A stretch of 10,465 bases of DNA from Verrucomicrobiota bacterium (GCA_008932955.1 WBXE01000076.1:1-10465); one strand, 5' to 3'. Shown: positions 1 through 5,380, counted from the stretch's first letter. Translations and numbers: made by a program. The notes: generated by a model from the sequence alone, not told the origin.

Positions 1-1
1 C

Positions 2-130
2 GAAGGCCCCACCGGCGATTGGTATTTCACCGGCGACTACCCGACCCTCGGCGGCTTCGCCATGGTCAACATGGCCTACATCCGCTGGCACGAAGGCATC
101 AGCGGCCGCAGCTACGACCTGCCTCTGTGA
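2..130 (+). CDS. purF: 3' end of probable amidophosphoribosyltransferase
   Basis: Only the last 42 codons and the TGA stop are in the window; the gene starts upstream. The reading frame stays open from base 2, and the tail reads GDWYFTGDYPTLGG, then MVNMAYIRW, ending GRSYDLPL. From memory, the WYFTGxYPTxGG pattern followed by VNxAxI resembles the C-terminus of the long amidophosphoribosyltransferases of Bacteroidetes and Verrucomicrobia, which transfer glutamine-derived ammonia to PRPP in the first committed step of purine synthesis. No catalytic residue is visible, so the identity rests on the tail alone. The gene converges on rlmN across a gap of about 157 bp that contains a palindrome pair. 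That this is the end of a real protein is much safer than the family name. Confidence 0.55.
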   Translation, partial: EGPTGDWYFTGDYPTLGGFAMVNMAYIRWHEGISGRSYDLPL

Positions 131-152
131 GGCGGGCGCAAGAATAGCCGCC

Positions 153-263
153 GCCTTGTAGCGGCGCGTCTATGACCGCCGCTGCCAATGAATCGCCAGT
201 CCACCCGCTTTTCCCGCGCGCCATCACATTCGCATCGGCGGTCACAGGCCGTCGCTACAAGCC
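153..263. repeat. Inverted pair of REP-like palindromes (REPIN-like)
   Basis: A motif of about 37 bases occurs on the plus strand at 153-190 and again, inverted, at 263-227. Both copies follow the pattern CTTGTAGCG(G/A)CG, then CT(A/G)TGACCGCCG, then (C/A)TGC(C/G)AATG. The plus copy forms a hairpin, GCGGCGcGTC/GACCGCCGC around a TAT loop (161-183). The two copies are separated by about 36 bases, which is the head-to-head layout of REP doublets (REPINs). They fill the gap between the converging purF-like gene and rlmN. Such elements are usually non-coding and moved by an unlinked transposase; none is visible here. Copy number elsewhere in the genome cannot be judged from this window. Confidence 0.7.
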
Positions 264-282
264 ATCTCAGATGGCTTGCGAC
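251..282 (-). terminator. Long hairpin just downstream of rlmN
   Basis: CAAGCCATC (258-266) and GATGGCTTG (270-278) form a perfect 9-bp stem with a 3-base loop. GTCG (251-254) and CGAC (279-282) extend it by 4 bp after a 3-base bulge. It begins a few bases past the rlmN stop codon, so it would form at the 3' end of the rlmN transcript. There is no U tract after it on the minus strand, so a textbook rho-independent terminator is not proven; 3'-end protection or a REP arm are alternatives. It overlaps the minus-strand copy of the palindrome pair. Confidence 0.45.
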
Positions 283-287
283 AGTTA

Positions 288-1361
288 TTATTGCGCTAGG
301 CGCTTGGCGGCCTGCAATTGGCCACAGCCGGCGGCCACGTCGATGCCGCGGCGTTGGCGCAAGGTGCAGGGGAAACCGGCGGCCCGCAAGACGCTCTGGA
401 AGGCGTGGCCCGCGGTGCTGGGCGTTCCGCCAAAACCGCTGGTGGGATTGAGTGGGATGAGGTTGATATGGACGTCCATCCCACTCAGCAATTCCGCCAG
501 GCGCGCGGCCGTTTCCAACGAATCATTGCGGCCCGCCACCAGCGTCCATTCGACAAAAATGCGCTTACCGGTGATCGCGCCATAGGTCCGGCATGCGGCG
601 AGCAATTCCGCTAGATTCCATTGCTTGCTCACCGGCACCAAGGCTGCGCGTTCTGCTTCCGTCGAGCCATGCAAGCTCACGGCGAGGCGGTACGGGCGTG
701 CTTCCTCGGCCATGCGCAGGATTCCGGGCACCACGCCCACCGTGCTGATGCAAATCTTGGATGGGCCGATGTTGATGCCGCGCACATCGGAGATGGCATC
801 AAGCGCCTGCATGACGGCGGCATAATTATGGAGGGGCTCGCCCATGCCCATGAGCACGAGGTTGCGCAGGCGGCGCTGCGGGTGGCTGGCGAGCAAGATA
901 CGGCGGGCATGCAGGACTTGAGCGATGATTTCGCCGGGTCGCAGATGGCGGACAAATCCCATCTGCCCGGTGGCGCAAAACACGCAACCCATCGCGCAAC
1001 CCACCTGGGTGCTCACGCAAGCGGTGTAGCGGCCATCGTAACCCATCAGCACGGTCTCGACGCTATGGCCGTCGCGCAGGCGCAGCAGAAACTTGCGGGT
1101 CAGTAAATCGCTGCTGTGCGATTCCTCCACCACCCCCGGCTCATCGAGGAAAAATGCCTTACCCTCGCCCACCGCGCTTGCCAGCCAGCGCCGCAGTGGC
1201 GGGGAAAACCCATCCTGATCTAGCAAATCCTGCGCGCCGTGAAAGTGCAAGGCTCGCCACAGCGCCTTGGCATGATGCGCAGACACGCCGGCGGCCTGCA
1301 ACTCGCTCTCCATGGCGATGAAGCTGAGGTCGTGCAGGGAACGGGGTGGGCTAGCACTCAT
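288..1361 (-). CDS. rlmN: 23S rRNA (adenine-2503-C2)-methyltransferase RlmN
   Basis: This 357-residue radical-SAM enzyme methylates C2 of A2503 in 23S rRNA, and in characterised homologues also A37 of some tRNAs, which tunes the peptidyl-transferase exit tunnel and decoding accuracy. The radical-SAM motif CxxxCxxC is at C122, C126 and C129. C115 (in TACVSTQVGC) and C346 (in AAGCGQL) sit where E. coli has C118 and the methyl-carrying C355. VETV (101-104) and MGMGEPLHNY (171-180) are also typical. The length is normal for the family. The start at 1361 is supported by the N-terminal SLHDLSFIAM aligning with the usual family N-terminus, and by GAGGA (1375-1371) 9 bases upstream. The start overlaps the parE stop by 4 bases (ATGA), so translation is probably coupled to the toxin gene. 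Identification as RlmN rather than Cfr is inferred from overall motif spelling. Confidence 0.96.
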   Translation of the reverse strand: MSASPPRSLHDLSFIAMESELQAAGVSAHHAKALWRALHFHGAQDLLDQDGFSPPLRRWLASAVGEGKAFFLDEPGVVEESHSSDLLTRKFLLRLRDGHSVETVLMGYDGRYTACVSTQVGCAMGCVFCATGQMGFVRHLRPGEIIAQVLHARRILLASHPQRRLRNLVLMGMGEPLHNYAAVMQALDAISDVRGINIGPSKICISTVGVVPGILRMAEEARPYRLAVSLHGSTEAERAALVPVSKQWNLAELLAACRTYGAITGKRIFVEWTLVAGRNDSLETAARLAELLSGMDVHINLIPLNPTSGFGGTPSTAGHAFQSVLRAAGFPCTLRQRRGIDVAAGCGQLQAAKRLAQ

Positions 1362-1663
1362 GGCTCAGGATCCTCAAAAAGATGAACGCTGAAGTCCATG
1401 GCACTATGGAGGATTCGGATCACTTGAAGTGTCTCTCCAAGGACACTGAAGAAAATGACATGTTTCCCATATCTCTCCGAATAGCAGTCTATGTCCAGAT
1501 CATGCCTTGGTCGGTAATTTTCAGGTCGATCCAGCATGAGGTCCAGCTTTGCCCACCGTTCCTTCAGATAGAGCGTCTCCTGCTGAGCGCCCCAGGTTCG
1601 GGAGGTGTAATCTGCAATCAATTGGAGGTCCTGGACTGCGGCCGGGGAGAAAACGAGCTTCAT
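1358..1663 (-). CDS. parE: ParE/RelE-superfamily toxin
   Basis: The 101-residue protein has the ParE-type RelE fold pattern: N-terminal FSPAAVQDLQLIADYT (6-21), then TWGAQQ, the DRPENYRPRH segment (45-54), then GKHVIFFSV and the C-terminal IRILHSAMDFSVHL. The IRILH-xxMD motif near the end is characteristic of ParE. Known ParE proteins poison DNA gyrase, while RelE relatives cut mRNA in the ribosome; the sequence favours the ParE group by its ParD partner. The start overlaps the parD stop (ATGA, 1663-1660), and its own stop overlaps the rlmN start (ATGA, 1361-1358). The frame is intact with normal length, so it appears functional. No Shine-Dalgarno sequence is evident, consistent with translational coupling to parD. 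Confidence 0.88.
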   Translation of the reverse strand: MKLVFSPAAVQDLQLIADYTSRTWGAQQETLYLKERWAKLDLMLDRPENYRPRHDLDIDCYSERYGKHVIFFSVLGETLQVIRILHSAMDFSVHLFEDPEP

Positions 1664-1899
1664 GGTGTGGCTCGGGCAAGCTTCAGGAATTCGTCCTCGG
1701 TATTGACAAAAATCCCCTTGCCCCGCGCAAGTTGATCGGCCCCGAGCGTGACTTCAGCAATCAGCTGCTGGCGCATCGCGTCACGTTTGAGCAAAAGTTG
1801 CAGCGACTCCGCGACGAGCACGCTGGCACTCGGGTAGAGTCCCGAATCAACCTTGAGCCTGATTTGGCTTTCCAGCTCTGGCGTGAGTGAAATGTTCAT
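1660..1899 (-). CDS. parD: ParD-family ribbon-helix-helix antitoxin
   Basis: The 79-residue protein begins MNISLTPELESQIRLKVDSG, followed by the SASVLVAESLQLL helix. This is the standard ParD ribbon-helix-helix DNA-binding half (about residues 1-40). The C-terminal half (EVTLGADQLARGKG, then FLKLA) is the region that normally wraps the ParE toxin. In known systems ParD dimers neutralise ParE and repress their own promoter. It is first in the parD-parE-rlmN cluster, and the palindromes just upstream (1902-1952) are plausible operators. No clear Shine-Dalgarno sequence precedes the ATG. Confidence 0.88.
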   Translation of the reverse strand: MNISLTPELESQIRLKVDSGLYPSASVLVAESLQLLLKRDAMRQQLIAEVTLGADQLARGKGIFVNTEDEFLKLARATP

Positions 1900-1901
1900 T
1901 T

Positions 1902-1952
1902 ACAAGTGCTTGTCCGGGGTCAAATTAGCTCTCAACCCGATTGACGTCAATC
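1902..1952 (-). promoter_or_regulatory. parD promoter/operator candidate with 14-bp perfect palindrome
   Basis: GATTGACGTCAATC (1939-1952) is a perfect 14-bp palindrome about 40 bases upstream of parD. On the minus strand it contains a -35-like TTGACG (1950-1945), followed after 17 bases by a weak -10 candidate TAATTT (1927-1922). A second interrupted palindrome, ACAAG/CTTGT (1902-1913), abuts the start codon. Such a layout suits autorepression by ParD-ParE. If the promoter is real, it also drives rlmN, which has no separate promoter visible in the 4-base junctions. The -10 match is poor, so the promoter call is tentative; the palindromes are certain. Confidence 0.5.
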
Positions 1953-2020
1953 TTTCAGCGCTGTGTTCTCAGGCATCTAAATCTGAATCGCCCAAGATCT
2001 GTCAGCTTACCGACGCATTC

Positions 2021-2344
2021 TCATCCTTCCGAACTTGCCAGCCGATCCCAGGCCACCCAGAATTGGCGGGTCTGGTTGGGGTCGGGGACCAGCTCCAGCA
2101 AGGTGGCCGTGGCGCACGGCTCGCCGAGCAGGTCGAAGTCATCGGGCGTGCGGATCGCCACATGCCGCATGCCCCACAACGTCGCAAAGCCCGCCAGATT
2201 GGCGGCGTGGGGGTTGGTCAGCCACTCGCCGGCCCGCGGGCTCAAGGTTTGCAGCCGCGGCAGGCGCCCGAAGATTTGGCCGCCGCCATCGTTAATGACG
2301 GCCAAGACGCGGCCGTGGCATTCGACCTGGCCACAATCGCGCAA
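2021..2344 (-). pseudogene. Duplicated 3' fragment of menD
   Basis: This open frame matches residues about 424-521 of the full MenD encoded at 3393-4967: 94 of 98 residues are identical. The differences are I/V, N/D, T/A and P/L. The N/D change turns INNGGG into INDGGG, the segment that helps hold thiamine diphosphate and Mg. The fragment lacks the first four fifths of the enzyme and ends in SSEG instead of PKA, so it cannot act as MenD. An ATG exists upstream in frame, adding only MRDCG, and may be chance. The frame has not decayed, which suggests a recent duplication or continuing exchange with the intact copy. Confidence 0.9.
2036..2332. repeat. Direct repeat copy 1 (menD 3' end)
   Basis: These 297 bases align without gaps to 3405-3701 with 10 mismatches, about 97% identity. 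Similarity stops sharply at both edges: on the left about 13 bases before the menD stop, and on the right inside a GQ(V/I)E codon run. The two copies are in the same orientation, 1369 bases apart, and enclose the vapBC module. Confidence 0.97.
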
Positions 2345-2351
2345 ACCCCCG

Positions 2352-2363
2352 CAAAGCGCTTTG
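2352..2363. other. 12-bp perfect palindrome in vapBC upstream gap
   Basis: CAAAGCGCTTTG is a perfect 12-bp palindrome just past the edge of direct repeat copy 1. No gene or promoter element adjoins it. The rest of the gap (2364-2481) shows nothing recognisable. A protein-binding site or a footprint of the rearrangement are both possible; chance is not excluded. Confidence 0.3.
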
Positions 2364-2481
2364 GATTCAATGCATTAGCGGCGGAGTTGGCCACGCGGCG
2401 GATGGCGCTTTTCATACTTCACGGGGATGGAAGCGCATCGGCACTGCGGAAAGGTTGAAATGCGGAGCCGTTCTTGCGGCA

Positions 2482-2517
2482 TTGACATCAGATGGGCTCG
2501 CGCTTAGCATCTGATGC
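2482..2517 (+). promoter_or_regulatory. vapBC promoter with overlapping operator; leaderless transcript likely
   Basis: TTGACA (2482-2487) is a perfect sigma70-type -35. After 17 bases comes TAGCAT (2505-2510), which matches the -10 consensus at four of six positions. The vapB ATG begins 7 bases after the -10, where transcription itself should start, so the mRNA would have little or no leader. No Shine-Dalgarno sequence fits in that space. Inverted arms CATCAGATG (2486-2494) and CATCTGATG (2508-2516) overlap the -35 and -10, an ideal position for the VapBC complex to block RNA polymerase. Confidence 0.72.
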
Positions 2518-2751
2518 ATGAGAACTACCTTGGATTTGGAAAAGCCGATTTTGGAAGGGCTGAAGTCCCTACAAAAGAAGGAAAAAATCCCACTGGGTAG
2601 GATTGCATCTCGGTTGCTCGCCGGAGCGTTGACAAGAGAGGCTTGCGGAAGCGTTGATAAACCTGTGCTCCAATGGATATCGGCATCCATGCAAGCCAAG
2701 GTTAACCTTGCGGATAAAGACGCGGTTGCCCGGGCCATGGAGGAGTCATGA
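2518..2751 (+). CDS. vapB: VapB-type ribbon-helix-helix antitoxin
   Basis: The 77-residue protein opens with MRTTLDLEKPILEGLKSL, the ribbon-helix-helix start typical of VapB/CopG antitoxins, followed by the IPLGRIASRLLAGAL helix (24-38). The C-terminal segment VLQWISASMQAKVNLADKDAVARAME probably binds the PIN toxin. The stop overlaps the toxin start by ATGA (2748-2751). The start at 2518 is fixed by family alignment and by the promoter ending just before it. The gene is visibly more AT-rich in its first half than the surrounding menD sequence, in keeping with acquisition. It likely represses its own promoter through the inverted arms at 2486-2516. Confidence 0.87.
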   Translation: MRTTLDLEKPILEGLKSLQKKEKIPLGRIASRLLAGALTREACGSVDKPVLQWISASMQAKVNLADKDAVARAMEES

Positions 2752-3182
2752 GTTACTCCATTGACGCGAATCTGCTCATCTACGCCAGCGACACATTCTC
2801 GCCGGAGCAGCCTGCTGCGTTCGCATTCCTCACCGCCTGTGCGGCGGACCCCGACCTCATGTGCCTGACGTGGTCCACGGTGATGGCCTACCAGCGGATT
2901 GTGACACACCCGTCCATTTTTTCCAAACCGCTCGATCCATTGGCTGCCTGGAAAAACATCCAAAGCCTTCTCGCCCTTCCCCGCACCCGAATTATCACCG
3001 AGGAGCCAGGCTTTGCCGACGACTACTTGGCAGCGACCGATGGCATCATCGCCCGCGGAAATTTGGTACCTGACGCCCATATCGCCACGGTTTTGCGCCA
3101 ACACGGGGTGCGCCGGATCTACACCGCAGATACCGATTTCAGGAAATTCACCTTCCTCGAGGTCATCAATCCGCTCAGGTGA
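2748..3182 (+). CDS. vapC: VapC-type PIN-domain toxin (ribonuclease)
   Basis: The 144-residue PIN-domain protein is a probable metal-dependent endoribonuclease; known VapC toxins cut tRNA or rRNA. SIDANLLIYA supplies the first acidic residue (D6), PDAHIA supplies D109, and TADTDF supplies D128 and D130 near the C-terminus. The TWSTVMAYQRIVTHP segment (41-55) is the family's second motif, but the position often held by Glu before F/Y-x-R is Ala here, as seems common in the W-xxx subgroup. GGAGGAG (2739-2745) precedes the ATG at very short spacing, so the toxin has a Shine-Dalgarno sequence while the antitoxin does not. It is full length with no frameshift and is translationally linked to vapB by the ATGA overlap. 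Confidence 0.88.
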   Translation: MSYSIDANLLIYASDTFSPEQPAAFAFLTACAADPDLMCLTWSTVMAYQRIVTHPSIFSKPLDPLAAWKNIQSLLALPRTRIITEEPGFADDYLAATDGIIARGNLVPDAHIATVLRQHGVRRIYTADTDFRKFTFLEVINPLR

Positions 3183-3270
3183 CAGCGGCATTTTTGGAGA
3201 AGTTGCTCAGGAGGCTGCCGGCTGAGCCGCGTGGCCCTGACGACGCCGGTTGAAAATCGCCAACTGTCGT

Positions 3271-3380
3271 GAGGAGCGGCGACCTTACTGTCGTCGTGGG
3301 GAAGTAGCGCCCATAAACCGAGTCTCCAGCAGCACGCATGGGCTGCGCTTCCACCACCACCACAAGAATGTGGTGGCTCC
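3271..3380 (-). repeat. Two-hairpin composite repeat, left copy (inverted relative to 5026-5138)
   Basis: This block is the reverse complement, with small gaps and scattered substitutions, of 5026-5138. It contains hairpin A (GGCGACCTTACTGTCGTC, about 3279-3296), a linker of about 50 bases and hairpin B (CCACCAC-AAGAAT-GTGGTGG, 3355-3375). A shortened second hairpin A unit lies just before it (3262-3270). It ends 12 bases before the menD stop. It therefore sits inside the segment enclosed by the menD direct repeats, while its partner lies upstream of menD. Confidence 0.85.
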
Positions 3381-3392
3381 ATAGTGCCCAGC

Positions 3393-4967
3393 TCACGCCT
3401 TGGGTGCCAGCCGATCCCAGGCCACCCAGAATTGGCGGGTCTGGTTGGGGTCGGGGACCAGCTCCAGCAAGGTGGCCGTGGCGCACGGCTCGCCGAGTGG
3501 GTCGAAGTCATCGGGCGTGCGGATCGCCACATGCCGCATGCCCCACAACGTCGCAAAGCCGGCCAGATTGGCGGTGTGCGGGTTGGTCAGCCACTCGCCG
3601 GCCCGCGGGCTCAAGGTTTGCAAGCGCGGCAGGCGCCCGAAGATTTGGCCGCCGCCATTGTTAATGACGGCCAAGACGCGGCCGTGGCATTCGATTTGGC
3701 CCAGCACAAAGGGCGCCGCGAGATCGTACAAAGCGGTTAGGTCGCCGACCAATGCCCAGCTTTCGGTGAGTTCAGCGGACCAGCCGAGCCAAGTGCTGAT
3801 TTGGCCGTCGACGCCGTTGGCGCCGCGGTTGGCACGCACGGACGGGAGCGGGTGCTGGGTTTGGGCAAAAAGGTTCCACTCGCGGATAGGCAGCGAGTTG
3901 CCAAGAAACAGGCCGCCGCCCAGCGCGGCATACTGTGAGAGGCTGCGCAACAATGCCGGCTCGCTATCCGGATAGGTCTCTAGCAACTCATCGCAAAGCG
4001 CGGCACGCCGTGGGCAGCGCGGCAGGTAGTCGAGCGCGTCGCCAATCTCATCCACCTCGCCCAGCGCCGCCAACACTTGGTCCAGCGGCCCGCGCAGCAC
4101 CTGGCAGCCCCGCGCCAGCCCGGGCAGGCCATTGCGGCAGACCGACCACACCGGAATGTGTGTTAGATTCTCCAGTTCGCGCCAAAATCGGCCACTCGGC
4201 ACATCGCCGAGGCGCAGCACCCGGCCAGGCGGCTGATCTAACAATAATCGATCGCCATCCACCAGCGCGAGCCGCGGCAGCGCCTCGCGCAAGCCGCTGG
4301 TGGCATCCGCCAACACCGGGGCACCCAGGGTCTGACAAAAATGCAGAACGTCCTCGCGTTCGTCGGGTTCGAGTCCGCCAACGAGCACGACGGTTCCCAG
4401 ATAGGCATCGGCGCGCAGCCAGCGGGCCAGGGCCGCTACGTCGATGCGCTCGCGGACCGGTGCGAACGCTCCGCTATCTGCAGCGCTCAACGCATCCTCG
4501 CCGCAGACGAATGCCTCCTCGAGATCGACGTTGAGATGGAGGGGCTGGCGGCCGTCCCAGCTGGCGAAGCCACCGCTGGAGGCATACTGGCCGAACAGCC
4601 CGACTTGCTCGATGGCTTGGGGCGCGCCGCTGCCGCGATAGGCGGCTGGCCGATCGGCGGTGATGGCGAGCAAGGGGCGATTTTGATAGAACGCCTCGAT
4701 GATGGAGGGCAACAATTCCGCGGCGGCGGTGCCACTGGTGGTGACCACGGCGCATGGCTGGGCGGTTTCCAAGGTGCGCCCGAGCGCGAAAAACCCGGCA
4801 CTGCGCTCTTCAAAGTGGTGCCACACCCGTGCCAGGCCCGCGGCCTCAGCCCGCGCCAGCGCTTCGAGCAGCAGCGCGTTGCGCGACCCGGCACATACGA
4901 CAAACTCCCGCACCCCGGCCTTGAGACAGGATTTCACCACTTCCAGCGCCGCTTGCCATGCATTCAC
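3393..4967 (-). CDS. menD: 2-succinyl-5-enolpyruvyl-6-hydroxy-3-cyclohexene-1-carboxylate synthase (MenD)
   Basis: MenD is a thiamine-diphosphate enzyme that joins isochorismate and 2-oxoglutarate, releasing CO2, in cytoplasmic menaquinone synthesis. The 524-residue protein has all the landmarks: CAGSRNALL (25-33), FEERSAGFFALG with catalytic Glu54, TSGTAAAELLPS (78-88), TADRP (103-107), GNSLPIR (356-362), ANRGANGVDG (379-388), GDLTALYDL (408-416) and NNGGGQIFGRLP (436-447). The start is a GTG at 4967; nearby ATGs are out of frame. It stands alone without other men genes in the window. Its promoter suggests a leaderless mRNA. Its last 98 codons are duplicated at 2036-2332, and it is bracketed by inverted composite repeats, so this copy may have a history of rearrangement, yet it looks intact. 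Confidence 0.95.
   Translation of the reverse strand: MNAWQAALEVVKSCLKAGVREFVVCAGSRNALLLEALARAEAAGLARVWHHFEERSAGFFALGRTLETAQPCAVVTTSGTAAAELLPSIIEAFYQNRPLLAITADRPAAYRGSGAPQAIEQVGLFGQYASSGGFASWDGRQPLHLNVDLEEAFVCGEDALSAADSGAFAPVRERIDVAALARWLRADAYLGTVVLVGGLEPDEREDVLHFCQTLGAPVLADATSGLREALPRLALVDGDRLLLDQPPGRVLRLGDVPSGRFWRELENLTHIPVWSVCRNGLPGLARGCQVLRGPLDQVLAALGEVDEIGDALDYLPRCPRRAALCDELLETYPDSEPALLRSLSQYAALGGGLFLGNSLPIREWNLFAQTQHPLPSVRANRGANGVDGQISTWLGWSAELTESWALVGDLTALYDLAAPFVLGQIECHGRVLAVINNGGGQIFGRLPRLQTLSPRAGEWLTNPHTANLAGFATLWGMRHVAIRTPDDFDPLGEPCATATLLELVPDPNQTRQFWVAWDRLAPKA
3405..3701. repeat. Direct repeat copy 2 (3' end of intact menD)
   Basis: This is the partner of 2036-2332, with 10 mismatches in 297 bases and no gaps. 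This copy is joined in frame to the rest of menD and is the functional 3' end. Recombination between the copies would delete 1369 bases carrying vapBC and one composite hairpin element. It would leave a full-length menD whose last residues are SSEG instead of PKA. Confidence 0.97.
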
Positions 4968-5002
4968 GGCGCTTTGCTAGCGCATCCGCCCCGGCGCGTC
5001 AA
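4968..5002 (-). promoter_or_regulatory. menD promoter, leaderless arrangement
   Basis: On the minus strand TTGACG (5002-4997) is followed after exactly 17 bases by TAGCAA (4979-4974). The GTG start of menD comes 6 bases later, so transcription would begin at or within a base or two of the start codon. The spacing and the TAGCA- type -10 mirror the vapB promoter (TTGACA, 17, TAGCAT). No Shine-Dalgarno sequence is present. The -10 matches consensus at only three of six positions, so the call leans on this internal parallel. Confidence 0.55.
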
Positions 5003-5025
5003 CCGGGACTCCTTACTCGGGCTAA

Positions 5026-5138
5026 GGAGCCACCACATTCTTGTGGTGGTAGCGGAAGGGAAAGGCCATGGGTACGTGCCGAAGGCTCTGTTTCATGGGC
5101 GTTCCTTCCTCACGACGACAGTAAGGTCGTCGCTCCTC
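5026..5138 (+). repeat. Two-hairpin composite repeat, right copy
   Basis: This is the inverted partner of 3271-3380. Hairpin B (CCACCAC-ATTCTT-GTGGTGG) lies at about 5031-5050, and hairpin A (CGACGACAGTAAGGTCGTCG, about 5113-5132) ends the block. The linker is recognisably the same sequence as in the left copy, including a CATGGG core and GGGCG. The pair encloses menD. The element has no open frame of its own that looks real. Confidence 0.85.
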
Positions 5139-5191
5139 ACGACGACAGTAAGGTCGTCGCCCCGCACGACGACAATAAAGTCGTCGCTCCC
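5111..5191 (+). repeat. Three tandem 27-bp units, each a hairpin
   Basis: Units at 5111-5137, 5138-5164 and 5165-5191 share the 20-base core CGACGACAGTAAGGTCGTCG (third unit AATAAA in the loop). CGACGAC pairs with GTCGTCG around a 6-base loop. Differences between units lie in the loop and the unit edge, not in the stem, so pairing is kept. There are no spacers, so this is not CRISPR. A related unit plus a partial one lies inverted at 3262-3300. The array is 300 bases upstream of the M13 peptidase gene and 140 bases upstream of menD. Confidence 0.92.
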
Positions 5192-5235
5192 CACCATGCC
5201 GCATCCGGGCCAAGTTATTCAGCAGGGTCTTCTGT

Positions 5236-5380
5236 TGGGAAGAAGACCGAAGAAGGGAAGACAGAAGACAGAAGACAGAAGACAAGAGGAAGATGCGCCA
5301 TACGCGGACCAACGGCTCTGCTCTTGTCTTGGAGCGCAGCGGTCTTGTGTCTTGCAGCGCAGCGGTCTTGTGTCTTCTTC
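5236..5380 (+). repeat. Simple-sequence and 23-bp repeats with alternative stem pairing
   Basis: Three perfect AGACAGA heptads (5259-5279) and a partial fourth lie in a purine-rich strand (5236-5290). AAGACAAGAG (5279-5288) pairs perfectly with CTCTTGTCTT (5321-5330). Two further TCTTGTGTCTT blocks lie in a 23-bp direct repeat (5333-5355 and 5356-5377) and can pair with the same purine arm. No credible gene occupies the region. It may be slippage-prone or form alternative RNA structures in the leader of the downstream peptidase gene. Confidence 0.75.

Noticed and set aside
288..1361. Cfr-type resistance methyltransferase instead of RlmN
   Set aside because: The length, the N-terminal domain and the MGMGEPLHNY and AAGCGQL spellings fit housekeeping RlmN; nothing specific to Cfr was seen.
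2412..3191. 259-codon minus-strand open frame antisense to vapBC
   Set aside because: It covers both well-supported toxin-antitoxin genes, has no recognisable domain and reads as a frame shadow.
5111..5191. Possible CRISPR array
   Set aside because: The 27-bp units abut with no spacers and no cas genes are present.
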